Source: Clostridiales bacterium CHKCI001
GTDB taxonomy: Bacteria; Bacillota; Clostridia; Lachnospirales; Lachnospiraceae
Assembly (NCBI GenBank): GCA_900045905.1
Contig: FCNS01000037.1
Coordinates: 248,001-312,000 of the forward strand
Reading direction: 5' to 3'
DNA length: 64,000 nt
Notes under the pieces: model-generated
Databases searched by the model: none
The model's input: only the letters and a program-made list of their open reading frames with translations
Told to the model about the DNA's origin: nothing
Part shown: one piece after another, positions 53,079-59,961 of the stretch
Numbering within the stretch: position 1 is the first letter of the stretch
Layout: every line of letters starts with the position of its first letter
Position numbers and translations under genes: made by a program

Positions 53079-53232
53079 TCCTTTGTTCCTCAACTTTCTT
53101 AGTATTGTTTTTCTTTCCCATCCTAGCAATCATGACATATAAGGGATATGTACTTTCATTTACAGGAACCACTAATCCTTTTATGTCTTTCCTGATTGTT
53201 CCGTCTGCCATAATATGTTCTACTACTATCAT
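53065..53232 (-). CDS. Small conserved-type phage protein, unknown
   Basis: 55 residues, ATG at 53232 with GGAGAAGTA. The pattern MADGTIRKDIKGLVVPVNES with a lysine-rich tail is one I associate with short early proteins of Firmicutes prophages; no function is known. Confidence 0.6.
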   Translation of the reverse strand: MIVVEHIMADGTIRKDIKGLVVPVNESTYPLYVMIARMGKKNNTKKVEEQRNEKK

Positions 53233-53256
53233 TACTTCTCCTTTCCCAGCCTGCCA

Positions 53257-53412
53257 TTAAGCAGGCTGTTTTTCTATCTTATTGCACTCTGCTAAACTCA
53301 ATCCTGTAATGATGTCTAAAACCCTTACTTTTGTTTCTGGTTTAATTTTTTTAAGTACATCATTGATAAGCTCTTCTGTATCACGGGTTCGATTTTGTAA
53401 TGTGTCTTTCAT
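53257..53412 (-). CDS. Small early phage protein, unknown
   Basis: 51 residues (MKDTLQNRTRDTEELINDVL..., ending IEKQPA), with an upstream in-frame ATG at 53421. Hydrophilic helix followed by ITGLSLAECNKI, which resembles a half helix-turn-helix. The stop codon is within a GC-rich CAGCCTGC/GCAGGCTG hairpin (about 53248-53271) that may attenuate transcription. Confidence 0.55.
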   Translation of the reverse strand: MKDTLQNRTRDTEELINDVLKKIKPETKVRVLDIITGLSLAECNKIEKQPA

Positions 53413-53417
53413 ATTTA

Positions 53418-53564
53418 TCATTTCTCCTTCTTTCCTATTACGATGCTTATATTTAATGCATCTAAAACTTTATCAGCATTTTCTAAACTAATTCCCCTAC
53501 CACCAGATTCCCAATATTGGATTGCTCTTCTTGTGACTCCTACTTTTTTAGCTAATTCAAATTC
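53418..53564 (-). pseudogene. N-terminally truncated XRE helix-turn-helix gene
   Basis: An open frame without start codon encodes FELAKKVGVTRRAIQYWESG and LENADKVLDALNIS, clearly the core of an XRE-type DNA-binding domain. The frame is closed upstream by TAG right after the position where the first helix should begin, and a hydrophobic 18-residue ORF ends there instead. Probably a cro-like remnant cut by recombination; expression by +1 shifting at AUU UGA is conceivable but weak. Confidence 0.65.
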
Positions 53565-53613
53565 CTATTATGGCAACAATCCAAACGCTTAATACCAATA
53601 ATACTTCTCCCAT
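53557..53613 (-). CDS. Tiny hydrophobic peptide ORF
   Basis: 18 codons from ATG at 53613 (MGEVLLVLSVWIVAIIGI) with a good GAGGTG site 6 bp upstream. It overlaps the truncated XRE frame. It may be a membrane peptide or simply the fused start of the broken gene. About 115 bp of AT-rich sequence with no clear gene lies between it and 53729. Confidence 0.35.
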   Translation of the reverse strand: MGEVLLVLSVWIVAIIGI

Positions 53614-53728
53614 TTTTCACCTCTTTCTATATTTTTATAAAATCTACTGTTATTTTTTTCTTCCTTCCTTTATAATTCAATTACAGGCACTGCCATGCCA
53701 AATATCTATAGAAAGGTCATAATTACAT

Positions 53729-54244
53729 ATGTTTCCATTAAATGCTACTACACATATTTCTAAAATTTCAGAAATTCTAACAAGAGACAATATTACGTTT
53801 TTGATTGCTGTCTTGAGTTTTCTCATGTCTTCTTTATCTATTCTTATTCAGTTTGTTAGTTCACGCAGAAAAATAAGCTTTGATATTCTTGATCATGCTT
53901 ATGCTCCTATTCATCAAGTAAATCAGGTATTTTGCTTATTGCAAAACAATTCTTCAGCCGCTATTACGATAACATCCATATCCATTCATTTTGAGAAAAA
54001 TTATTACTGTGAACTATTTCCAAAATTAATAAGAAAAACTCCGTCTGCAACATTAAAAACTCCTTCATTCCCTATCCACTTATCTGCTCATGAGGGGATT
54101 TATTGTTTTCTTGAGTTTGTATATTGTGGAGAAAATCAATTAGCTCCTGGTAAAAAGGTTGATTTTCAAATATATACCAATCGTGGGGCGGTAAAGAAAT
54201 CAGTAACTCTATGCGAAACACAATATTATCTGCATATGAGATAG
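53729..54244 (+). CDS. Membrane-anchored protein of the immunity region, unknown
   Basis: 171 residues: one membrane helix near residues 22-42 (ITFLIAVLSFLMSSLSILIQF) followed by a basic stop-transfer (SSRRK) and a beta-rich domain of about 125 residues with four cysteines. AAAGGT lies 11 nt before the ATG. It is plus-strand, opposite to the early operon in which it is embedded, so it is likely expressed from its own promoter in the lysogen. Position and topology suggest superinfection exclusion or defence; no family recognised. Confidence 0.65.
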   Translation: MFPLNATTHISKISEILTRDNITFLIAVLSFLMSSLSILIQFVSSRRKISFDILDHAYAPIHQVNQVFCLLQNNSSAAITITSISIHFEKNYYCELFPKLIRKTPSATLKTPSFPIHLSAHEGIYCFLEFVYCGENQLAPGKKVDFQIYTNRGAVKKSVTLCETQYYLHMR

Positions 54245-54325
54245 ATTTTGTAAAAATTTCTCTCTCCATTTTCGCCTCCTTGTTAATAGTTCTAGCTGTT
54301 GGCGAAGTATTTTTCTCTTTGTCAT
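54209..54325 (-). CDS. Small basic ORF directly behind the rightward early promoter
   Basis: 38 codons (MTKRKILRQQLELLTRRRKW...) from an ATG with a near-perfect AGGAGGTGAGATAT site, about 30 bp downstream of the minus-strand promoter. It runs antisense into the 3' end of the 53729 gene. A second ATG at 54269 with AAGGAGGCGAAA starts a 65-codon frame in the same region. Either may be a real early gene or an antisense leader. Confidence 0.4.
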   Translation of the reverse strand: MTKRKILRQQLELLTRRRKWREKFLQNLSHMQIILCFA

Positions 54326-54358
54326 ATATCTCACCTCCTTTAAACTTCCTATGTTAGT

Positions 54359-54434
54359 ATAATAACTTACTTTGTCAGTTTTGTCAATGCTTTTTTATAA
54401 AATTATTGACTAAGTAAGTTTTTTGTGTTATCTT
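54359..54434. promoter_or_regulatory. Divergent lysogeny/early promoters with matching operator half-sites
   Basis: Minus strand: TTGACA (54382-54387), 17 bp, TATTAT (54359-54364). Plus strand: TTGACT (54406-54411), 17 bp, TATCTT (54429-54434). Each promoter carries TGAC(A/T)AAGTAAGTT between its boxes, the two copies being inverted relative to each other. These are candidate operators for the adjacent XRE repressor. Confidence 0.7.
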
Positions 54435-54456
54435 ATATTTGAAGGAGGAAAATATC

Positions 54457-54810
54457 GTGAATTTCAGAATTAAAGAATTAAGGAAAACACTAAAACTAAC
54501 ACAAACTGCATTTGCTGAAAAAATAGGATTGACAGGAGCTGCCATAACAAGAATAGAAAAAGGGGAACGCAATCCATCTGAACAAACCATTCTTTCTATA
54601 TGCAGAGAATTTCGAGTAAACTATTTCTGGCTAACCGAAGGAAAGGGAGAAATGTTTACTTCTACTCCTGAAACAGTTGTGGAAGAATTAGTAGAGCAAT
54701 ATGACCTAGACGATATTGACAAGAAAATAATTGAAAAATATTTAGAATTAGATGCAGAACAAAGAAAAGTCCTAAAGGAATATTTAAAGAGTATTTTTGT
54801 GCAAGAATAA
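54457..54810 (+). CDS. XRE-family phage repressor (CI-like)
   Basis: 117 residues from a GTG at 54457 (GGAGG 8 nt upstream; an in-frame TTG at 54439 overlaps that site). The helix-turn-helix is in LTQTAFAEKIGLTGAAITRIEKG, and the FRVNYFWLTEGKGEMF segment is typical of small phage repressors. The C-terminal part is a short acidic helix bundle, with no LexA-type peptidase, so induction does not rely on RecA self-cleavage. It should bind the flanking divergent operators. Confidence 0.9.
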   Translation: MNFRIKELRKTLKLTQTAFAEKIGLTGAAITRIEKGERNPSEQTILSICREFRVNYFWLTEGKGEMFTSTPETVVEELVEQYDLDDIDKKIIEKYLELDAEQRKVLKEYLKSIFVQE

Positions 54811-54818
54811 AGGATGGG

Positions 54819-54938
54819 TTATTCCCCCATCCTCTTGATAAAAATACTATGTACATAATTAAAAATACGCTCCACTGATTTGACGTCCAATTTTTTTAGC
54901 ATTTTTACTATGCAGCTAATATAGTCGTTTTTATTCAT
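54819..54938 (-). CDS. Small conserved-type phage protein, unknown
   Basis: 39 residues (MNKNDYISCIVKMLKKLDVKSV...), ATG at 54938 with AAAGGGG. Short helical proteins with this pattern occur in many Clostridia mobile elements next to XRE regulators. Its stop lies inside an AGGATGGG/CCCATCCT hairpin (54811-54833) that probably terminates this short minus-strand unit, convergent with the repressor. Confidence 0.6.
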   Translation of the reverse strand: MNKNDYISCIVKMLKKLDVKSVERIFNYVHSIFIKRMGE

Positions 54939-54972
54939 ACGTATATCCCCTTTCTTTACAATATGTGTAGAT

Positions 54973-55182
54973 CTACCTTCTGTATTTACGATAATCTAAA
55001 TCAAATAGCTCCCAAACCTCCACTTTTAGTGTAGATGCAATTGCAAGCATTTGTGATTGTTTTGGATCAGCTTCTTGGTTTATGATCCGAGTTATTGTTT
55101 GCCTGGACAATCCAGAATACAATGCTAATTTTCCAGCTGTGTAATTACGTAATTCCATGTACTTTAATAGATTATTTCTCAT
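54973..55182 (-). CDS. XRE-family small regulator (Cro-like)
   Basis: 69 residues from the ATG at 55182 (GAGGTG upstream; a GTG at 55191 is part of that site). The helix-turn-helix is in TAGKLALYSGLSRQTITRII, followed by the usual LKVEVWELFDLD end. It is encoded opposite to the main repressor and to the lipoprotein/integrase genes, so it may control the 55341 promoter. It probably forms an operon with the 39-residue gene. Confidence 0.85.
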   Translation of the reverse strand: MRNNLLKYMELRNYTAGKLALYSGLSRQTITRIINQEADPKQSQMLAIASTLKVEVWELFDLDYRKYRR

Positions 55183-55340
55183 AGCGATCACCTCGCTATT
55201 AATATGGTCAATGTGAGAAATAATAATGAAAGTACGCTGTAGGTATATATTACCATATTCCTATGTAAAAAGGTGGGCGGTTTTTTAGCACTGTAAAATT
55301 ACCAATTAGCACATTTTTATTGTATTTTTTTCTTTCTGTA

Positions 55341-55369
55341 TAGACTTTTTTCTTTGTCTTTAGTATACT
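55341..55369 (+). promoter_or_regulatory. Promoter of the phage lipoprotein gene
   Basis: TAGACT (55341-55346), 17-bp spacer, TATACT (55364-55369), 40 bp upstream of the ATG. The 160 bp between it and the XRE gene are AT-rich with no clear gene. Confidence 0.65.
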
Positions 55370-55408
55370 TCTTATATAGAAACGTCAAAAGAACAAAGGA
55401 GGATTCTT

Positions 55409-56068
55409 ATGAGAAGAAAAACATTATTAACAATTGCAATGATTGCAATGTTATCACTGACAGCATGTGGAACAGAGACAAATACTACTACTGAGGGAAC
55501 TGCAATCAATTCTCAAGAAACAGAAAAAACTACTGAAGAGACAAGCAGTGAGGAAAAAAGTACTGAGAAGGAAAGTACTGAAGAAAGTGGTGAAGTTGTT
55601 GAAGAAAATGGAATGAGAAAAGAACCTGTAGTAACGAAAAAAGGTTTAAATAAAACAGGGGAAACAGGACCTTTAAAATACACAATTGAAGATATACAAA
55701 TTTCAAAGCTAACCGCTACAACTGATGAAGCTGCTACATTATTAGGAATTGAAAAAGATAAAGAAGTTGCTATCGTTGTTATTAATGCTTCCGCTGAAAA
55801 TACATCTGATGATACAGTAAATTTCTTTCTAGGTCAAGCAACTCTCACCAGTAATACAAAAGAACAAGTTGAAAGCGATATGTTTTTAAGCGAATATATT
55901 GATGGAGAATTTATAGGGAATGTAATACATTCTGGAAACTTAGTATACATACTTAAAAATTCAAGTGCAGAAGATATTACACAGGTCTCCTTACATATTG
56001 ATGCACCATCTAATTCCAATTATGAAACAATCGGTGAGGAAGTTAGTATTGATTTAGCGATTGAGTAA
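55409..56068 (+). CDS. Phage-encoded lipoprotein (DUF4352-like), putative conversion/immunity protein
   Basis: 219 residues. A lipoprotein signal peptide with lipobox LTAC (Cys at residue 20) is followed by a Thr/Glu/Ser-rich tether (about 24-70) and an immunoglobulin-like DUF4352-type domain (VAIVVINASAENTSDDTVNFF). AAAGGAGG precedes the ATG. It lies between the regulators and integrase, the lysogeny-expressed slot where the Streptococcus phage TP-J34 carries its superinfection-excluding lipoprotein Ltp. That function here is inference from position and form. Confidence 0.8.
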   Translation: MRRKTLLTIAMIAMLSLTACGTETNTTTEGTAINSQETEKTTEETSSEEKSTEKESTEESGEVVEENGMRKEPVVTKKGLNKTGETGPLKYTIEDIQISKLTATTDEAATLLGIEKDKEVAIVVINASAENTSDDTVNFFLGQATLTSNTKEQVESDMFLSEYIDGEFIGNVIHSGNLVYILKNSSAEDITQVSLHIDAPSNSNYETIGEEVSIDLAIE

Positions 56069-56075
56069 AAGTGAA

Positions 56076-56109
56076 AAGCCGTCCCTGTGCCGACACACAG
56101 AGGCGGCTT
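56076..56109 (+). terminator. Hairpin between lipoprotein and integrase genes
   Basis: A stem of up to 14 bp (AAGCCGTCCCTGTG with CACAGAGGCGGCTT, one mismatch and one G-U) with a 6-nt loop just past the lipoprotein stop. The T-run is poor. Confidence 0.6.
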
Positions 56110-56142
56110 ATAATAACACTTACAACGAAGGGGGAATAATTA

Positions 56143-57579
56143 ATGAATGTGGCACTATATCCTCGTGTATCTACAGCCGAGCAAGCAAAAGAAGGATATT
56201 CAATCCGAGAACAGATTGACCGATTAACCAAATATTGTGACGCAATGGGATGGCATATATATAAGATATATAGTGATCCTGGGTATTCTGGAGCTAATAC
56301 ACAACGTCCTGGACTACAAGAGATGATTAAAGATATTAAACTAAAGAGGGTATCCAAAGTAGTCGTTTATAAGTTGGATCGCCTTTCTCGTTCGCAATTA
56401 GATACATTATATTTGATCGAAAAAGTTTTTCTTGCAAACGGAGTAGATTTTGTATCCATGTCGGAGAACTTTGACACTGCAACTCCTTTTGGTCGAGCAA
56501 TGATCGGAATATTAGCAGTGTTTGCTCAATTAGAACGAGAGCAAATTAAAGAGCGTATGTGTATCGGAAAAGAAGGACGTGCAAAAGAGGGCTTATATCA
56601 CGGTTCTAAATGGTTACCAATTGGATACGATTATGTTAATGGTCAATTAGTTGTAAACGATTATGAAAAACTCCAAGTATGTGAAGTGTATCACTTATTT
56701 GTACAGGGTATGCCGCTTCGGGCAATTGAAACTCTTTTTATAAAAAAGGGATATCGTCATAAATATGGGAACTGGAATCCTAAAACTATGAAACGAGTAA
56801 TGAAAAATAAAACTAATCTAGGCTATATTAATCATCATGATACTTTTTATAAAGGTCAGCATCAACCTATAATAGACGAAGATACATTTGAGCAAGCTGT
56901 TAAGCTACTTAAAATTCGTTCTGATGCTTTTAAACAAACTGGTATCAAGCCAGGAATTCAAACTAGTCTATTAGGTGGTCTTATTTATTGTAAACACTGT
57001 GGGGGAAGATATACAAAGCAATCAGGAAGAAAATGGAAAGGAAACCCTGCTCCGCTCTACTATACCTGTTATTCAAGATCTAAGAAGGTAAAAGCAATGA
57101 TAAAGGACCCAAACTGCAAAAACAAAAACTATAAGATGGAAGAACTAAACAATCTGGTTTTTGATAGAATTAAAGAACTGGCTCTTGATAGAAGTGTGAT
57201 AAGCGAATTAAAAAAGGAAAATCAAAGCGATACTGATAATACAGCAAAAATACAGCTTCTTCGCAACGAAATTAAAAAAATAGACGCTCAGATTTCCAAG
57301 TTAATGGACTTATATTCACTCGACAATGTATCAATTGATATTATTAGTCAGAAACTACAATCTCTTGGTCAATCAAGAAATAACTTAGAAATAGAGCTTT
57401 CCTCTTTAAGCAAGTATGAATCTGAATTATCTGAAGAAGAGGCATATGAGTTAGCTTGTTCATTTAAAGAGGTTTTAAAAAAAGCAGATTTTAATGAAAC
57501 TCGAATGGTTATTGAAAGTTTGATAAACCGAATTGAAATAGATAATGATAAAGTATCAATCTATTGGAAATTCATTTAA
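56143..57579 (+). CDS. int: Large serine recombinase (phage integrase)
   Basis: 478 residues. The catalytic domain starts YPRVSTAEQAKEGYS with Ser10, followed by YKLDRLSRS and the LEREQIKERM helix. The recombinase domain (about 155-270) and the zinc ribbon (CKHCGGRYTK, then YYTCYSR and a distal Cys near 325) follow, with a long coiled-coil motif inserted near 350-440. It ends 11 bp before the phage att arm. It should catalyse attP x attB recombination in maf; excision needs a directionality factor, not identified here. Confidence 0.96.
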   Translation: MNVALYPRVSTAEQAKEGYSIREQIDRLTKYCDAMGWHIYKIYSDPGYSGANTQRPGLQEMIKDIKLKRVSKVVVYKLDRLSRSQLDTLYLIEKVFLANGVDFVSMSENFDTATPFGRAMIGILAVFAQLEREQIKERMCIGKEGRAKEGLYHGSKWLPIGYDYVNGQLVVNDYEKLQVCEVYHLFVQGMPLRAIETLFIKKGYRHKYGNWNPKTMKRVMKNKTNLGYINHHDTFYKGQHQPIIDEDTFEQAVKLLKIRSDAFKQTGIKPGIQTSLLGGLIYCKHCGGRYTKQSGRKWKGNPAPLYYTCYSRSKKVKAMIKDPNCKNKNYKMEELNNLVFDRIKELALDRSVISELKKENQSDTDNTAKIQLLRNEIKKIDAQISKLMDLYSLDNVSIDIISQKLQSLGQSRNNLEIELSSLSKYESELSEEEAYELACSFKEVLKKADFNETRMVIESLINRIEIDNDKVSIYWKFI

Positions 57580-57589
57580 TTTTTTTATC

Positions 57590-57617
57590 TTGTATTCCAT
57601 ATATGACATTCAGTTAA
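57590..57617. other. attR of the prophage
   Basis: Phage arm 57590-57610, then CAGT and the shared TAA (57615-57617), then host maf sequence. Joined to attL, the arms form a 21/22-bp inverted repeat (one indel) centred on TAA with 4-bp gaps on each side, the symmetric attP expected for a serine integrase. Confidence 0.87.
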
Positions 57618-57750
57618 GGCAGGGGCTTATGGTATCCAAGGTCGCTGTGCGATTTATATTCAAAAAATCCATGGTGACTATAATAATGTCGTTGGACTCC
57701 CAATTGCACGACTTTATCAAGAACTAAAACATTTTCTGTCATTTTGTTAA
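57615..57750 (+). pseudogene. maf: Displaced host 3' end of maf
   Basis: Encodes [17 protein letters not shown]..., [14 protein letters not shown] and [10 protein letters not shown] then stop, the normal Maf C-terminus. Its identity with the phage tail is high around [10 protein letters not shown] (protein and DNA) but the ends differ. It has no start codon and is separated from its gene by the prophage. Confidence 0.92.
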
Positions 57751-57756
57751 TATAAA

Positions 57757-57785
57757 TTGCAAAAGCCTCTTTTTTATGATATAAT
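57757..57785 (+). promoter_or_regulatory. Promoter upstream of the DUF4091 gene
   Basis: TTGCAA (57757-57762), 17-bp spacer, TATAAT (57780-57785). A leader of about 150 nt follows before the ATG at 57941. Confidence 0.7.
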
Positions 57786-57940
57786 TTTTATACTTATGAG
57801 CCATACAAGAGAGAAATCATTCTACGAATTCGACAAAATTATGTCTATTTATAGGAGGCTTTACTATTTTTCTTATGGCACTACAGTGTCAGAAATTAGG
57901 GGATTCTGTCACTGAAAAATAAGAAAAGGAGGCATTTTTT

Positions 57941-59782
57941 ATGACCCAAACTACAAATTCCTGTGAGTTTCATTTGATTCATTCATTAGAAAAGGTATTT
58001 CCAAACTCGGATAGTAATACTTGGACCTATTGTCAAAAATTATCTGTATTACAGGGAGAAACTGTTTCTTTCCAGATCGCTTATCGTACAATCGACCAAG
58101 CTGTGGTTCCATTAACGGTTTGTACCGATACAGAATTAGAACATTATCAAATACGTAACGTATGTTATGTTCCATCCACCCGTCCGACTTATCATGCAGC
58201 TAGCTCAGACGGAGGACTGTTTCCTGATCTTTTAGACGATTGCAATGGTACATTAACTGCAACAATACAATGGCATAGCCTATGGATTGACATAAAACCT
58301 GATACAAAAGAAGTTGGAACTTATCCAATTCACTTTACATTTCAGACGATTGATGGGCAAACTTGTGCTTCTCTTTCGCTTTCTATCGAGGTAATTCCAA
58401 TTGAACTGCCAAAACAGCAGATTCTTCATACGGAATGGCTTCACACCGATTGTTTGGCGAATTATTATCACGTGGAACCATTTTCTGAACAGTGGTGGAC
58501 AATCACAGAAAACTTTATTTCTCATGCTGCTCAACACAGCATTAATATGATGCTGACACCAGTATTGAATCCTCCATTAGATACCGCAAAAGGAAGAGAA
58601 CGTACGAATATTCAATTAACGGATATCGACTATAATGTAACAACGAACCAATACGATTTCAATTTTGATAAATTAGAACGTTGGGTTTTTATTTGTCGCC
58701 AGGCTGGAATCCGCAATTTTGAGCTTTCTCATCTGTTTAGTCAGTGGGATGGTGCATTTGCTCCGAATATTTATGTAAATCAATATGAAACTTATGAAGA
58801 AGAAGTCACAATCGAGGAAGAAGTTCCATTAACTGAAGAGGAACTTGAGGCGTTAAAAGCAAAATTAAGCCGAGAAAAAGAAAACACAGATCCAGAGGAA
58901 AAATCGGAACTGGATATCGAAGTAGATGAAAACTTTAAAAAGACTAAGATCATTACTAGAACAGAGTTCGTCCAAAAACAACGCTTTCTTGGAATGGTGA
59001 AACAATTTGGCTGGCATACTCCATCCAATTCAGAAGCCTATATTGCTTTCTTGGATTCGTTCTTGCCAGCATTGACAAGTAAACTTGTAGATTTAAACAT
59101 GGCTTCTCACACGTATTTTCATATTTTTGATGAGCCAAACGCTACCTGCATGGAACAGTATCGCTGGATTCAGAACCAATTTGGTAAATATTTAAAGAGT
59201 TTCCGTATTATCGACGCAATCAGCGACGTCGCTTATTATAAGGAAGGTCTTATTTCTTATCCAGCTGCCGCATCGGATGCAATTACTCCATTTTTGGACG
59301 CTGAAATTTCTAATTTATGGATGTATTATTGCTGTGCACAAGATAGCAAAGTAAGTAATCGTTTCTTCGCAATGCCTTCTTCTCAGAATCGTATTCTTGG
59401 TGTTCAGCTTTATAAATATCAAATCAAGGGATTCCTTCACTGGGGATATAATTTCTATAATAGTTTCTTATCTCTTAGTCCAATCAATCCTTATATCTGC
59501 ACAGATGCAGATGGAGTTCTTCCATCGGGAGATGCATTTTTGGTATATCCTGGTATCGATCAAACTCCAAAAGATTCCATCCGTATGATGGTATTGGAAG
59601 AGGCATTTTCTGATATTAGTGCCTTATCTTTATTAGAAGAGCGGATTGGATATGATGCTGTTATAGAATTGATCGAAAAGGACATTGAACCAATTACTTT
59701 TGATTGTTATCCAACCGATGCAAATTACCTGATTCAACTACGGGAAACAGTAAATCAGAAATTAAAAGAACTTTACTGTTAA
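57941..59782 (+). CDS. DUF4091 domain protein (glycoside-hydrolase-like)
   Basis: 613 residues, no signal peptide, so cytosolic. An N-terminal beta domain (about 1-150) precedes a TIM-barrel-like region containing FELSHLFSQWDG and FHIFDEPNA, and the C-terminal DUF4091 module (GVQLYKYQIKGFLHWGYNFY). A highly charged insertion (about 285-335, EEEVTIEEEVPLTEEELEAL) interrupts the barrel. The conserved Asp-Glu of DEPN could be catalytic. It probably acts on an oligosaccharide; no sugar transporter is nearby to help. Confidence 0.85.
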   Translation: MTQTTNSCEFHLIHSLEKVFPNSDSNTWTYCQKLSVLQGETVSFQIAYRTIDQAVVPLTVCTDTELEHYQIRNVCYVPSTRPTYHAASSDGGLFPDLLDDCNGTLTATIQWHSLWIDIKPDTKEVGTYPIHFTFQTIDGQTCASLSLSIEVIPIELPKQQILHTEWLHTDCLANYYHVEPFSEQWWTITENFISHAAQHSINMMLTPVLNPPLDTAKGRERTNIQLTDIDYNVTTNQYDFNFDKLERWVFICRQAGIRNFELSHLFSQWDGAFAPNIYVNQYETYEEEVTIEEEVPLTEEELEALKAKLSREKENTDPEEKSELDIEVDENFKKTKIITRTEFVQKQRFLGMVKQFGWHTPSNSEAYIAFLDSFLPALTSKLVDLNMASHTYFHIFDEPNATCMEQYRWIQNQFGKYLKSFRIIDAISDVAYYKEGLISYPAAASDAITPFLDAEISNLWMYYCCAQDSKVSNRFFAMPSSQNRILGVQLYKYQIKGFLHWGYNFYNSFLSLSPINPYICTDADGVLPSGDAFLVYPGIDQTPKDSIRMMVLEEAFSDISALSLLEERIGYDAVIELIEKDIEPITFDCYPTDANYLIQLRETVNQKLKELYC

Positions 59783-59822
59783 CCAATTAATCAGATACAA
59801 AACTATGCATTTTATTTTCATA

Positions 59823-59869
59823 AAAGCACGATTCTAGTAGCTATTACAGCCGCTAAAATCGTGCTTTTT
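59823..59869. terminator. Terminator after the DUF4091 gene
   Basis: AAAAGCACGATT pairs with AATCGTGCTTTT across a 23-nt loop, with T-run TTTTT. It is nearly symmetric, so it could also serve the convergent GltB-like gene. Confidence 0.85.
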
Positions 59870-59961
59870 CGTAGTATGTCTCGCTTAATTGTTTTTTACA
59901 ATTACTTTTATACGAAATTGAGCTTTTATTCCCCTATAAAAACAAACTTTATAAGCTAAAC

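Larger units (their letters stand above)
22968..57617. mobile_element. HK97-type siphophage prophage with serine integrase, inserted in maf
   Basis: A complete-looking temperate phage of about 34.6 kb. Joining the two ends reconstructs an attP that is an almost perfect inverted repeat around TAA, and joining the flanks restores an intact Maf. Modules run from the integrase (right end) through regulation, replication, packaging, head, tail, DGR and lysis, to a cargo gene at the left end. Morphogenesis genes are on the minus strand; the integrase, repressor and three putative conversion genes are on the plus strand. No frameshifted structural gene was found, so it may be inducible. Confidence 0.95.

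Noticed and set aside
54072..54269. 65-codon minus-strand frame with AAGGAGG site, antisense to the 53729 gene
   Set aside because: Kept only as a note with the 54209 ORF: the site is good and a promoter lies upstream, but the protein has no recognisable feature and overlaps a better-supported gene.
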